64,000 bases of DNA from Rapana venosa (GCA_028751875.1 CM054140.1:50115671-50179670), one strand, 5' to 3'; positions 44,101-51,060 are shown, counted from the first letter of the stretch. Numbers and translations: made by a program. The notes: generated from the letters alone by a model not told the origin.

Positions 44101-47064
44101 TATTACATTGGAAGTCTACCAAATAACTGGTATCTGGCTAGTGTCCAGCGAGGCTTGGAACAGGCACTGAAAGACGCTGGCAAGCTCAGTAGCGCAGAAA
44201 GGGTTCTGCCGCATATGCCATCTGGTCCGGGAGATTTGTTGATATTTATTGCCTTGAAGTGTTTACAAATAACTGTTTCATCAACAATGATGCTATTCTC
44301 AAAGGGTAGAGATTGCTTCAGGCCATTTATTTCATCTGAAAAATCATGCTTTTTGAAGCAAGTAAAAAATGCATTTAAATGGTCTGGTAAGTTGTTATCA
44401 CAGATCCCCTGGAGACTTATCTTCGACCTATGTGGGGCAGCTGCCATGTTTACTGCTGACATATTTTTTATTCCCTGCCAGGCAGCACAAAAATTGTTCC
44501 CTGCAAACTTGTCTTCTATCTTATTTTTATAGTCACGTCTAGCCTGTGCAACAGCAGCTTTAACTTCTTTATTCACTTGTTTCTTTTGTTCTTCTGTGCC
44601 TGTGTAAAAAACTACTTCCTTTTTGTTTAATACACGTTTTAGGTCTTTTGTAACCCAAGGTTTATTATTGGGGTAAATAGTTATCACCTTTGTTGGAATA
44701 ACACTACAGACACAAAATGAAATATAGGAAGAAATAACATCAGTAAGTTAATTCAATTCAGAACACAGGTTATAAAACATATCTCAGTCAGTGCAATCAA
44801 AGCAGCCTTGCAAACTAGCTATGCTATTGGCAGTCCATTTCTTTATGGTCCTGACCATGGGCTGAAGGCGCTGAAACACTGACTGGTACATGGGTGCAAG
44901 AAGAACACAGTTGTGGTGGGATGATCCCAGGGGAAGCAAAGGCAACGATCTATAGGTGCCTGCTACAGTCCCGTAGCACAAGTCTAGGGTCTTATTTATG
45001 CATGTAGGGCAGGTCACATACTGTTCATAATTCTTCAGCATGTTACTGTCTGAAGAGCTGTGGATGCTGGAGGACACTTCACCACAAAGGAAAGCCTGAT
45101 GTGTGGCCTTTGTTTTGTGCAGGGTGTGTTTGAAATTGACGCAGAGAAGGGGTTAATGACAAAGGAAAGTCTGATGTGTGGCCTTTGTTTTGTGCAGGGT
45201 GTGTTTGAAATTGACGCAGAGAAGGGGTTAATGACAAAGGAAAGTCTGATGTGTGGCCTTTGTTTTGTGCAGGGTGTGTTTGAAATTGACGCAGAGAAGG
45301 GGTTAATGACAAAGGAAAGTCTGATGTGTGGCCTTTGTTTTGTGCAGGGTGTGTTTGAAATTGACGCAGAGAAGGGACTAACCCTTGTGGAGATAGCTGA
45401 AGGGGAAAACATTGAAGATATTGTTGAAGCCACAGGATGTGAATTCACTGTGAGTAATATATCTTATTGGATGTGTGTGGGTGGGTGTTTGAGTGTGAGT
45501 GTGAGTGACTGATACTTGAACTGAATCTTGAAGTTCTCTTTTACAGTGTGGACTATCTTACCCAATAAAATAATGGATACAGTTTTAATAAACCCACTTT
45601 TTTTTAAAGACTCTGTAAAACAAGTAGTATTAGAGGTGGGGGTTCTGGATCACTTTGACCTTCCACCCCAAAATTGTCCTTCTCCAAAATCATGAGCCTC
45701 AGTCAATTTTAGAATCCACATGCAAACTAATTCAGAACCAGCACCACCTCTAGTATTACACCCAAATCTGTATTGCTTCTACATTTTCATCTCTGTACTT
45801 TTATGAACCACATGTGATTAATACCAGGATCATTCCAGGTCTATTGTTAACGGGGGATGGGAAAGCCTAGTGGTCAGAACATTGCGCTCGCAATCTGACG
45901 ACCCGGGTTCAATTCCCGTTCAAGGGGGATATTTTCCCCTGGAGTTAACATCAGTGCAGACTCCACTCTCCCCAAAAAGTCCTTCGGATGAGACTATAAA
46001 CCAAGGCCCTGTGTGCGAACGCACACAGAATATCTTGTGCATACGTTAAATCCTGTTCTGCTTTTTGTAAGAGTAGGCCATTGTGTGCCGGTGGGAACGG
46101 ATGACAAAATTTACAAAACTGCATACACACAGGGACTGGATGCAAAAAAGCACATAAATGCTTATTCCATTATCCTTGATATAAAAGAATAAATAAAATA
46201 ATAAAAATAAAACTTGTTGCATGTGTGTGGTGCAACACAGAACATTCTGGATAAAATTAGCAAGACTGTTAACTTCGTGCGATTGATACAGGAGTCGGTC
46301 CCATGAGTACAGCAGCTTTGAAAGTAAGCTGAATTATCAGTAGGACCCCAAAAGAACTTAGCAACCAGGATTTCACTACCAATATCTCAAAAAATAGAAT
46401 ACAGTTTTCCCTTGTGTTTGTGTGTGATTACTTGCACTTTTGTGACTGCTGCAAGTGCCATATGGGTTTTCTTCTTTTTCCCAGTGTTTTTTTTTTAATT
46501 TTGTTTGGGGGGGGGCATTCAAAATGTCCTCCTTTCTTTGACAAGCAAAATCCCCTGCCTAATATATGATATATTTTAAGTTTCATGGAGATATAGGATG
46601 CATTGAATATATGCATATGTGGTTTTTAACTAAGAGGGTGAGCACCTGACCTTATGGTTGGGAGTATGCATGTTTGTGCTTATTCATTAGAATTTACTTA
46701 TTGTTAACATACTTGTGTGTTGTGTGTGGTTGTATGCGTGCGTGCACGTGTGTCTGAGAGTGTAAATCCAAAATCTGTCATTTTTTTGGGAACAATTGCA
46801 CACATGTGAAGGTTATGAATTTACATGCTTTGATTTGTTCACTTTACAAGATTCAGCGCTATAAAAATTCCATATTATTATTATAGAGCAAAATTGTATC
46901 CATACCATGGCTGTTGTGGAGTGTGCGTGCATGCAAGGTTGCTTTTGGAAGTGTTTGCATACATGTAATTTTGTGCTGTACATGGATAGGATTTTATAAG
47001 AGAAAACGTTTCTTTGTTTTAGGTGTCTCCGGACCTGAAACCAATGCAGCAGGTAGAGATGTGA
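20101..47064 (+). CDS. OXCT1: Succinyl-CoA:3-ketoacid CoA-transferase (SCOT), whole gene, 15 coding exons
   Basis: Mitochondrial matrix enzyme of ketone-body use: it moves CoA from succinyl-CoA to acetoacetate, giving acetoacetyl-CoA and succinate. The spliced reading frame is 1566 nt (521 aa plus TGA), nearly the length of the vertebrate enzyme (about 520 aa), and aligns with it along its full length from memory. Residues 1-30 have basic but no acidic residues, as expected of a mitochondrial presequence. The CoA-transferase subunit A-like half is about 40-282, with signature [16 protein letters not shown] (57-72). A linker follows (283-300), then the subunit B-like half (about 301-508) with [12 protein letters not shown] (342-353), whose Glu345 is the expected covalent CoA-thioester residue. 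All introns are GT..AG and phases chain without error. Introns 7 and 13 carry tandem arrays that include their own 3' splice sites. UTR limits were not determined. Confidence 0.97.
20717..20962 (-). mobile_element. Family A SINE, minus strand, head missing (SCOT intron 1)
   Basis: Tail and body are recognisable (aaggataatggaataagcac, acatccagtccctgtgtg, aaaagcagaacaggattt, gcctcggtttatac). It stops before the tRNA part. Confidence 0.8.
21008..21255 (-). mobile_element. Family A SINE, minus strand, diverged fragment (SCOT intron 1)
   Basis: Matches the tail and body of family A (gaggatgatggaatccac, cattcccaccggcacaaa, gggacctgggtttatac) with an internal insertion near 21140. Head absent. Confidence 0.65.
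21398..21716 (+). repeat. (GT)n microsatellites and poly-G in SCOT intron 1
   Basis: (gt)n at 21398-21437, then (gt)n and a G run at 21678-21716. Unique sequence lies between. Confidence 0.9.
22800..22895 (+). repeat. Short dispersed element with an (AAT)n end and GCGCT core
   Basis: (aat)n, then tgtatggaatttatatagcg, ctgaatcttgtaaagcaaca and aatcaaagcgc. Related copies: 41412-41485 (+), 46838-46885 (-) and 23705-23795 (-). All four join an (AAT/ATT)n microsatellite to a conserved core, like a MITE or SINE whose tail is the microsatellite. Confidence 0.65.
23102..23395 (+). mobile_element. SINE with tRNA-like plus 5S-rRNA-like head, copy 1
   Basis: It begins ggggacgggatagctcagtg, a tRNA-type A box. 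It continues with gttaagcagcgtcaagcg and ttggatgggtgacc, which match the internal-promoter part of 5S rRNA. The body ends in a cctttacctttacc tail. It lies in SCOT intron 1. Three other copies occur in the window. Hybrid tRNA/5S SINEs are, as far as I recall, known in molluscs. Confidence 0.85.
24529..24634 (+). CDS. OXCT1: SCOT exon 2
   Basis: Codes residues 30-65 (last codon split, phase 1). Acceptor is tttacag|GTC and donor is GGAG|gtaggc. It starts the conserved enzyme at [17 protein letters not shown] and opens the subunit A signature (DGSKLLVGG), the glycine-rich loop of family I CoA-transferases. It lies 4.3 kb downstream of exon 1. Confidence 0.97.
24735..25138 (+). repeat. (CA)n and (CT)n compound microsatellite in SCOT intron 2
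   Basis: cacacacatgcacaca at the left, then ct-rich with tgtgtg interruptions; about 55 bp is pure ct. Confidence 0.92.
25251..25384 (+). CDS. OXCT1: SCOT exon 3
   Basis: Codes residues 65-109, from phase 1 to phase 0. Acceptor is ggaaacag|GG and donor is CAG|gtgggt. It completes the signature with [11 protein letters not shown] and carries [18 protein letters not shown], a stretch almost invariant in animal SCOT. The intron before it holds a long CA/CT microsatellite; the one after it holds a second. Confidence 0.97.
25490..25662 (+). repeat. (CA)n and (CT)n microsatellite in SCOT intron 3
   Basis: Decayed ca repeats followed by ctctctctct. Similar compound repeats recur in several SCOT introns. 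Confidence 0.9.
26368..26460 (+). CDS. OXCT1: SCOT exon 4
   Basis: Codes residues 110-140, phase 0 at both ends (93 nt). Acceptor is gtttcag|GTG and donor is CAG|gtttgt. It carries [18 protein letters not shown] followed by [13 protein letters not shown], the conserved segment of the N-terminal CoA-transferase domain. Confidence 0.97.
27088..27237 (+). CDS. OXCT1: SCOT exon 5
   Basis: Codes residues 141-190, phase 0 at both ends (150 nt). Acceptor is tttgcag|GGC and donor is GAG|gtgagg. It carries [20 protein letters not shown] and the following [11 protein letters not shown], which are highly conserved in subunit A-type CoA-transferases. The end of the exon ([12 protein letters not shown]) is the variable loop seen in other animals. 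Confidence 0.97.
27540..27965 (-). repeat. Dispersed repeat D, minus-strand copy (SCOT intron 5)
   Basis: Shares blocks with 62540-63080 in opposite orientation: ggtccacagggagccaat, ggccaccagccagagggg, cacaaactcaccacaggcac and agaagtgtatgggcaaac. A mobile-element origin is likely but no ends are clear. Confidence 0.65.
28030..28345 (-). mobile_element. tRNA-headed SINE (family C), minus strand (SCOT intron 5)
   Basis: On the minus strand: ggtgcagtggttagcacc (A box) and gcaggttcgattcccgta (B box), at tRNA-like spacing, followed by about 230 bp of unrelated body. The tRNA part is not folded as a complete tRNA, so I call a SINE. Only copy in the window. Confidence 0.7.
29363..29469 (+). CDS. 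OXCT1: SCOT exon 6
   Basis: Codes residues 191-226 (last codon split, phase 2). Acceptor is ttttgtcag|AGC and donor is TTCAG|gtcagt. It carries [19 protein letters not shown], a landmark motif of the N-terminal domain. The preceding intron (2.1 kb) holds two dispersed repeats. Confidence 0.97.
29841..30069. mobile_element. Fold-back MITE in SCOT intron 6
   Basis: An arm at 29841-29888 is repeated in inverse orientation at about 30021-30069. Both read aggttgaag..tgtgagcaagtcatgg with about five mismatches over 46 bp, and about 130 bp lie between. No coding capacity. Target duplication not clear. Confidence 0.7.
30168..30212 (+). mobile_element. Family B SINE 3' end scrap (SCOT intron 6)
   Basis: ggcagcccgaatttcacgca and gagaaatctgcc match the terminal part of the family B SINE. 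Only about 45 bp is left. Confidence 0.55.
30359..30527 (+). CDS. OXCT1: SCOT exon 7
   Basis: Codes residues 226-282, ending in phase 0. Acceptor is tgtttcag|A and donor is GAG|gtaatg. It carries [32 protein letters not shown] and [17 protein letters not shown], ending the N-terminal half. The next intron is the longest of the gene (6.75 kb) and contains both 39-bp arrays. Confidence 0.97.
31174..31475 (+). mobile_element. tRNA/5S-headed SINE, copy 2 (SCOT intron 7)
   Basis: Same order as the copy at 23102: gatagctcagtggtcggagc, gttaagcagcatcaaaca, ttggatgggtgacc, a ctgtaaatgggtacctgcc body and a cctttacctttg end. Same orientation as the gene. Confidence 0.85.
31498..31632 (+). repeat. (CA)n microsatellite in SCOT intron 7
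   Basis: cacacatacacacacaac and similar, with a short ctctctct section, directly after SINE copy 2. Confidence 0.9.
32251..33318. mobile_element. piggyBac-like non-autonomous element (1068 bp) in SCOT intron 7
   Basis: The left end is TTAA then CCCTTTGCTGGGCATAGC. The right end, read on the other strand, is TTAA then CCCTTTGCTGGGCACAGC. This gives an 18-bp terminal inverted repeat with one mismatch, flanked by TTAA on both sides. TTAA target duplications and CCCTTT-type ends are typical of piggyBac. No transposase catalytic domain is visible. An ATG at 32502 opens a short broken frame with acidic SDLSS-type residues, possibly the remnant of a transposase N terminus. Confidence 0.75.
33989..34033 (+). 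repeat. Poly-C and (AC)n in SCOT intron 7
   Basis: About 20 C residues followed by acacacacac. Confidence 0.88.
34846..35969 (+). repeat. 39-bp tandem array 1 in SCOT intron 7, ending in a partial copy of exon 8
   Basis: About 28 units of 39 bp, core gtgtgcattatgacagaaat. The last unit runs into 35927-35969, which matches the first 43 bases of exon 8 with two mismatches; homology then stops. Because 39 is divisible by 3, long open frames appear on both strands; they are repeat shadows, not genes. Confidence 0.95.
36296..36673 (-). mobile_element. tRNA-headed SINE (family B), minus strand (SCOT intron 7)
   Basis: On the minus strand: head atcggtggtctagaggtaac, B box ccgggttcgtatcccg, body with ctttcggatgagacgataaa and gtccctggcaaaattct, and end gcccgaatttcacgcagag. 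A poly-T run lies at about 36380-36402. It shares the gagactataaaccgaggtcc block with family A. Confidence 0.82.
36896..37290 (+). repeat. 39-bp tandem array 2, running into SCOT exon 8
   Basis: Same unit family as the array 1 kb upstream. It has diverged copies at 36896-37010 and about seven regular copies after that. The final copy contributes the genuine exon 8 acceptor at 37277-37278. The left edges of both arrays share agaagtgattgtg, so one array probably arose by duplication of the other. Confidence 0.92.
37279..37390 (+). CDS. OXCT1: SCOT exon 8, acceptor embedded in the end of a 39-bp array
   Basis: Codes residues 283-320 (last codon split, phase 1). It starts [18 protein letters not shown], the inter-domain linker, then [19 protein letters not shown], the start of the C-terminal half. 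The acceptor is ttatgacag|AAATTG and the donor is TATG|gtatcc. The acceptor and the first 15 or so exon bases match the repeat unit lying directly upstream, so the last repeat copy is the splice site. The acceptor has a poor pyrimidine tract, but it is the only one that restores the frame to the conserved sequence. Confidence 0.93.
37458..37584 (+). repeat. (CT)n microsatellite after SCOT exon 8
   Basis: About 105 bp of ct repeat followed by c-rich sequence, about 70 bp from the exon 8 donor. Confidence 0.93.
37844..37938 (+). CDS. OXCT1: SCOT exon 9 (catalytic glutamate)
   Basis: Codes residues 320-351, from phase 1 to phase 0. Acceptor is tgagcag|TG and donor is CTG|gtcagt. It carries [15 protein letters not shown] and [11 protein letters not shown]. 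Glu345 in SENG is the residue that forms the enzyme-CoA thioester in this family. A long GT repeat follows the donor. Confidence 0.97.
37957..38115 (+). repeat. (GT)n microsatellite after SCOT exon 9
   Basis: gtgtgtgtgt at 37957-38000, then decayed gt/gg-rich sequence (ggtggtgatggtgg). It starts 19 bp past the exon 9 donor. Confidence 0.9.
38382..38660 (-). other. Acidic minus-strand open frame in SCOT intron 9
   Basis: 92 codons starting [15 protein letters not shown], rich in Ser, Asp and Glu in the middle ([16 protein letters not shown]), with an ATG and a stop. Composition is more protein-like than the simple-repeat frames around it, and it resembles the acidic N-terminal regions of some transposases. 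I recognise no domain and cannot name it. Confidence 0.3.
39285..39406 (+). CDS. OXCT1: SCOT exon 10
   Basis: Codes residues 352-392 (last codon split, phase 2). Acceptor is gatacag|GGT and donor is AGGGG|gtaagt. It carries [20 protein letters not shown] and the following [15 protein letters not shown], all conserved in the C-terminal domain. Confidence 0.97.
39493..39612 (+). mobile_element. Family A SINE 3' fragment (SCOT intron 10)
   Basis: gcgggaacagatgacaaaat, ggggactggatgaagaaaag, cttattccattatccttg, then A-rich sequence and a CA repeat. The 5' two thirds are missing. Confidence 0.75.
39788..39863 (+). CDS. OXCT1: SCOT exon 11
   Basis: Codes residues 392-417, ending in phase 0. Acceptor is tttgcag|A and donor is CCT|gtgagt. 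It carries [15 protein letters not shown] and [11 protein letters not shown], near-identical to other animal SCOTs. Confidence 0.97.
40270..40405 (+). repeat. (TA)n and (GATA)n in SCOT intron 11
   Basis: tatatatata with gatagata interruptions, just before SINE copy 3. Confidence 0.9.
40428..40705 (+). mobile_element. tRNA/5S-headed SINE, copy 3 (SCOT intron 11)
   Basis: Head gatagctcagtggtcagagc, 5S-like part gttaagcaacatcaag and gtggatgggtgac, and the same body. The 3' end passes directly into a TG/TA microsatellite of about 300 bp, which may have grown from the SINE tail. Confidence 0.85.
40706..41170 (+). repeat. (TG)n, (TA)n and (CT)n compound microsatellite before SCOT exon 12
   Basis: About 290 bp of ta-rich and tg-rich repeats, then ct-rich, with about 70 bp of pure ct at 41096-41169. 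It ends 41 bp before exon 12. Confidence 0.93.
41211..41300 (+). CDS. OXCT1: SCOT exon 12
   Basis: Codes residues 418-447 (90 nt, phase 0 at both ends). Acceptor is gttttcag|GGG and donor is AAG|gtcgca, a weaker donor than the others but at the expected frame position. It carries [16 protein letters not shown] and [11 protein letters not shown]. It is preceded by more than 400 bp of AT and CT microsatellite. Confidence 0.96.
41897..42246 (-). mobile_element. Family A SINE, minus strand (SCOT intron 12)
   Basis: On the minus strand: gatagcctagtggtcagaac, gggtttgattcccg, full body and the cacatgagtgcttattcc tail. Nearly full length. Confidence 0.88.
42412..42492 (+). CDS. OXCT1: SCOT exon 13
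   Basis: Codes residues 448-474 (81 nt, phase 0 at both ends). Acceptor is ttttcacag|GGC and donor is AAG|gtcaga. It carries [20 protein letters not shown] followed by IITEK, conserved in the C-terminal half. Confidence 0.96.
42728..43052 (-). mobile_element. Family B SINE, minus strand, head truncated (SCOT intron 13)
   Basis: Matches the element at 36296-36673 over the body and 3' end (gagagcgcgtcgccacaaga, agagtggcttttttctac, ccagaccaccactcaaggtc). The tRNA head is cut off at about 43052. Confidence 0.82.
43250..44700 (-). mobile_element. LINE reverse transcriptase remnant in SCOT intron 13, antisense to the gene
   Basis: Minus-strand blocks in several frames: [20 protein letters not shown] with a long linker and NKSPGPDG (44103-44687); [17 protein letters not shown] (43777-44034); [19 protein letters not shown] (43589-43825); an FADD catalytic motif near 43580; and [19 protein letters not shown] (43257-43496). 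Frameshifts separate the blocks, so it is not functional. It resembles CR1/Rex1-type LINEs of fish and molluscs; this clade is a guess from memory. Confidence 0.85.
45080..45376 (+). repeat. 75-bp tandem array over the intron 13/exon 14 junction
   Basis: Acceptor-plus-exon blocks begin at 45123, 45198, 45273 and 45348, exactly 75 bp apart, with a partial intron-side copy before the first. Each unit has about 46 bp of intron end (with CTGAT and a cctttgttttgtgcag tract) and about 29 bp of exon 14. The three complete units are identical by eye. 75 bp is 25 codons and the + frame through the array is open. Confidence 0.95.
45348..45449 (+). CDS. OXCT1: SCOT exon 14, the shortest of four possible acceptors
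   Basis: Codes residues 475-508 (102 nt, phase 0 at both ends). Acceptor is tttgtgcag|GGT and donor is ACT|gtgagt. It carries [20 protein letters not shown] through EATGCEFT. The acceptor and the first 29 or so exon bases are present four times in a perfect 75-bp array. I chose the last copy because it gives the length and sequence of other SCOT proteins. Use of the copies at 45123, 45198 or 45273 would stay in frame. Confidence 0.93.
45852..46211 (+). mobile_element. Family A SINE, full length (SCOT intron 14)
   Basis: A box agcctagtggtcagaac, B box gggttcaattcccg, full body, tail ggatgcaaaaaagcacataa and an AATAAA-rich end. Same strand as the gene. Confidence 0.9.
47023..47064 (+). CDS. 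OXCT1: SCOT exon 15 (C terminus and stop)
   Basis: Codes residues 509-521, [13 protein letters not shown], then TGA at 47062-47064. Acceptor is gttttag|GTG. It matches the usual animal SCOT C terminus (VSPxLxPMQQ). I saw no AATAAA between the stop and 49467, so the poly(A) site is unresolved. Confidence 0.95.
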   Translation: MSPDLKPMQQVEM

Positions 47065-47837
47065 GTGAGAGATCCAAGCACATGGGCGGAGGACGCAGTT
47101 GGTGTGCCTGATATGGTCTGCAGTGGTGTGTGCACAGACTGCAGCCAGTGGGGAAATGTCTCTGTCTGGCCTTAGTTCAAACTGTCCTTTTGGTGTGACT
47201 GGTATTTTCGGCAGTGATGTGTGGAAAGAATCCAACAAAGTGTCTGAACAAATGTCATGTTTCTGTCCTTACTTCAGAATGTTATTTTGTATTGCACAGA
47301 AGAGAATAGATTGTGTGGAGCAGTACTTCAGCTGCTTGTGAGAAAATTGTATCAGTCTGTGGATTTTTTTAAAAAGTGATGAACTTACCCCTGATTTCCT
47401 GGTTTGGGATGTCTAATGCTGTCTTTAAGTAAAACTGTGTAGGAAGCGTTGGGTTTTTTTCTTTTTTAAGGATGTCTTGGTGATTCGGTAAATATGTGAT
47501 TGCTTTGAATTGGTGAAAGTTCTATTAATGATTCCAGCTATCAAAAACAATTTTTTTTAGACACAAGTCTTTACAGGCTTGGATTTTCTTGCTTCAGAAA
47601 AGACCAGTTCTTGTGTGCTTTCTCCCTTTGGTACCAACACATGATGATACAGTGCTTTGTTTAGAACTGAAAGAGGGACAGTTTGGATTTATACATTATG
47701 AATGTGATATCCTTGTGCAGAAGTAAATGTGGGACATTTGGTTGTAGGCTGTTTCAGAATAGTATGAAAAAGATTACTTTTGGTTGTGGAAACTGTTGCC
47801 GGGTTTATATATATATATTATAGATATATATATCTGT
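47065..47837 (+). other. Probable SCOT 3' UTR
   Basis: T-rich, no repeats recognised, no AATAAA seen. The transcript probably extends further, since the first AATAAA I find is at 49467, inside the TTAA-bounded insert. Confidence 0.45.
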
Positions 47838-48205
47838 GAAAACCGAATGTTACGCTACATGACAAAGATCAAATGGGAAGACAGGATCACGAATGAAGAA
47901 CTATGGAGAATGTGCAAAGTTGATGATCTGAAGTCTGTAGCTAGTACCAATAGACTGCGCTGGTTTGGGCACGTTCAACGGAAAGCAGACCACCACATCA
48001 TAAAAAGAGCAATGAACTTCGTAGCGGATGGAAAGAGACCAAAGGGAAGACCTAGCAAGACCTGGGCTGCCTGTATTGCAGATGATCTTAGAGAAAAGGG
48101 CATAAATAAGGAGGAAGCTCAAAACAGAGAGAGATGGAGAAGGCTCATCAATGTCAAACCGCCCCTGGGAGAAACATGACAAAAAAGGAAGAAGAAGAAT
48201 ATATA
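47838..48205 (+). mobile_element. 5'-truncated LINE 3' end downstream of SCOT
   Basis: The + strand encodes NRMLRYMTKIKWEDRITNEE, RLRWFGHVQRKADHHIIKRA, GKRPKGRPSKTW and NRERWRRLI, then TGA, the typical C-terminal block after the reverse transcriptase in several LINE clades. This block is intact with no stop. It is followed by an A/G-rich tail and an AT repeat. It lies 0.8 kb after the SCOT stop in the same orientation, so it may be part of that transcript's 3' UTR. Confidence 0.8.
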
Positions 48206-49138
48206 TATATTTGGGAAGGGGGGTCTTTTGTTGAAGTTTTTTTTTGTTTCTGCGGTTATTGGTGGTGTTTTGGGTTTGCTATCATTGTTATTGCTGTTGA
48301 CTTTATTGGTTTCTTTTTCATAGCTCATCTCAGATGGTTTTGATTTGAAAGGAATTTATTGAACAGCGCATTCCATTTTTCCCTTGCCAGCATTTTCCAT
48401 TGATTTGTTGGTGTTCTCGGAACAAGAGCAAAGAGAATTGATGAGCACGGAGCTAGCTCCCAACCTTTTTGTAGAATTTAGAGAAACAAAACCACTTGGG
48501 TTTTAGACCAAAAGCTTAATAAGCTGTATTGTGATGACACACTCATACCTTTTTGACTGTATGACTGCAGAGGTCCATTCAAACCTTCGCGGTCAGGGCT
48601 GTGTGGACAAGGTGTTATACAAAACATTTCAAAGATACATGCGGTGGGGTCAGTGCATGTTCCAAGGTATCAATCACATACACAAAGCACATACGTGGGT
48701 ACAAAATGGGCAGGGGCTTCTTCACATTGAGCAGTGATTGGCTGGGAGTAGCCAGATGTTTGGAAAAGATCATGGTGTATCCATAGCAGGCAGGTTTAGT
48801 CTGAATTCTGATTCCTCAAGCTGTTTGAGACTTCATGTATTTATGGTGACAAAGAGATCCATTTGGGATCTGGTTCACCCTTTTCTTTCCAGCCAAACAT
48901 TCCAGGAAACTTGTGTCACTCCTCCAATTTTGGAAAAAGTCTTTCAGTGGTATAGAAACGCCTCTTTCTAGTCTTAGGGGTTGGTAGGGATGCAAATGGA
49001 ACAAAAAAGAACTGTTTTTGTCAGTGAAAGTGACGGTGAAGCTCTTCATTCTAACCATCAACAACATACAAGTGTTCAGGACAGCTATGTTTTAAATGTC
49101 AGGCCCACTCCCATCTTTGTGATGTGGGATATTGATGA
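48206..49138. other. No gene seen
   Basis: Unique-looking sequence between the LINE 3' end and the TTAA-bounded segment. Open frames here are short and not coding-like. Confidence 0.5.
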
Positions 49139-49486
49139 TTAACCACTAGACTGCCTTACCCAGGAAATTTTCCGGGGCTAAACATGCACCCCATACGCCT
49201 TACAACCCGGAAAATTTCCGGGGTGTCAGAACCGAAGTAAGCAAGCCTGCTTCCTTGACTACAGTTAAAGGGAAAGAACTCCAAAATTAACGGAGATCAC
49301 TCTCCTGTTGCTTGGCAACATCCAGCTGCAAAAACTGTAGCAAAAACGATCATTTTTTAGCTCATATTTTGTGTTTTTATGCATGACTGCTTGGGAAGTT
49401 CTTGTTCAAAATGGCTGACACTTCTTGTTGAAGGCATAAATAACTTTACACAGCTGTAAAAGTGGCAAATAAAACTGTAGATTTAC

Positions 49487-51060
49487 CTAACAGTGATGAA
49501 AATGATCGTGTATAAAAGTTTCCACCTCCTCTTGTGTCTCGCCACTCATTTTGATGCTGGTGGGAGTGGTCGGTGTGGTACTGTTCACTAGGATCTTGCT
49601 CTTTTCCGTGCTGATCTCCATACCGTGGGCATTGGCTGATGTTTCCAGTCTGGTGGTGAGATCCTGGAGTTCTTCACTGCGGCCCATGAGATCAATATCG
49701 TCTGCGAATCGAAGATTGCAGACTGGCCTTCCTCCTATTGTGATTATGGTCTTGAAGTCAAGGAGGGCCTCCTGCATGATGTTCTCCAGGAACACGTTGA
49801 AAAGAACGGGGGATAGCGGGTAGCCTTGTCGAACTCCAACTGAAGTCCGGAAGAACTCCCCGATTTCTCCACCCATGAGGACTGCGCTGTGGGAGCTGTC
49901 ATACAGTGCCTGGATGACTTGAATCAGGTCCTCGTCGAAGTTATAGTCTCTCATGACTTGCCACAGAGCTTCTTGCCACACTCGGTCGAAGGCCTTCTTG
50001 AAGTCAATGAAGTTGTTGTAGAGCTGTAGTTGATGTTGCTTCTCTATGAGCATTCTGATGTTGAAAATCTGCTCGACAGTGCTTCGACCTGGTCTGAATC
50101 CTGCCTGTTCTTCTTATAGGATTTCTTCTGCTTCTGGATTCAGTCTGTTCAAGGCAATGCGTAGCATAACTTTGCTTGGATGGCTTATCAGACTGATTGT
50201 TCTGTAATTTTGGCACTTCTTCAGGTCTCCCATTTTTGGAAGTGGAACTATGATGGATTGGGTCCACTGTTCAGGCCACTCTTTGCTGGTCCAGATGCGT
50301 TGGCAGATGATTGTTAGTGCCTTGATCATCTCTGGGCCTCCGTACTTGATGAGCTCAGCCGGGATGTTGTCAATCCCTGGTGACTTGCCTCCTTTCAAGG
50401 ATCTTACTGCTTCTTCTACCTCTTCCTCCAGCACCTGTGTGCTTTCAGGATCTGATGGTCTGGGATCTTGCTCGTGAAGTTTGTTCGGATCAGCCTTCAG
50501 CTTGTAGTTGTACAGGTCGCTGCAATATTCTGTCCATCTCTTCATGATAGTGGCGCTCTCTGTAAGGACTGACCCCTCTTTGTCTTCAATAACGGAGGTC
50601 TTTGGCTGCTGGGACTTGGTTAGTACCTTGATGGTCTGGTAGGCCTCCTTGCTGTCTCCTTTCGCCATTGCCTTCTCAACCTTGGAGCATTGTTCTGACA
50701 TCCAGTTCCCATGGCCTCAGTCATCTTCTTCTTGATTGACCTGTTGACTGTTCTATACTCTTCGGCCGTTTCTGGGTTTTTGTTCTTCTCTGGCTTTAGC
50801 TCCCTACGTTGATCGCACAGGTCCAGAATAACCCACGGTTCGTTCTTTTTCCTTTCTTTCCCAAGGATCTCCAGCGCTGTCTCCTGAATGGTCTTGCTGA
50901 AGGTCTCAGTGAGGTTGTTGATGTCATCTTGGAGGAAATTCAATGCTGCAAATCTGCCCCCTATCTCAGCTTTAAAGATTTCAGCGACTTCGGGGTCCTT
51001 CAGCTTTTCCATGATGAACCGCAAACGGGGGAGCTTGCCTCAAAGTAATCTACGATATAT
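49487..51060 (-). mobile_element. LINE fragment: linker and reverse transcriptase, minus strand
   Basis: The minus strand encodes a pre-RT linker (about 50620-51024), RT fingers (GGKSPGIDNIPAELIKYGG, QNYRTISLISHPSKVMLRI) and the palm (FIDFKKAFDRVW near 50000; VGVRQGYPLSPVLFNVFLE; FADDIDLM near 49690). The 50701-50118 and 50053-49487 parts are in the same frame, separated by an in-frame TAA near 50117. The linker joins by a frameshift. There is no endonuclease and the frame ends soon after EEVETF, so both ends are truncated. It lies between two TTAA sites at 49139 and 51194. Confidence 0.88.

Noticed and set aside
20101..47064. Bacterial two-subunit CoA-transferase or contaminant
   Set aside because: Fifteen exons with spliceosomal introns and a fused A-B chain mark the animal mitochondrial enzyme.
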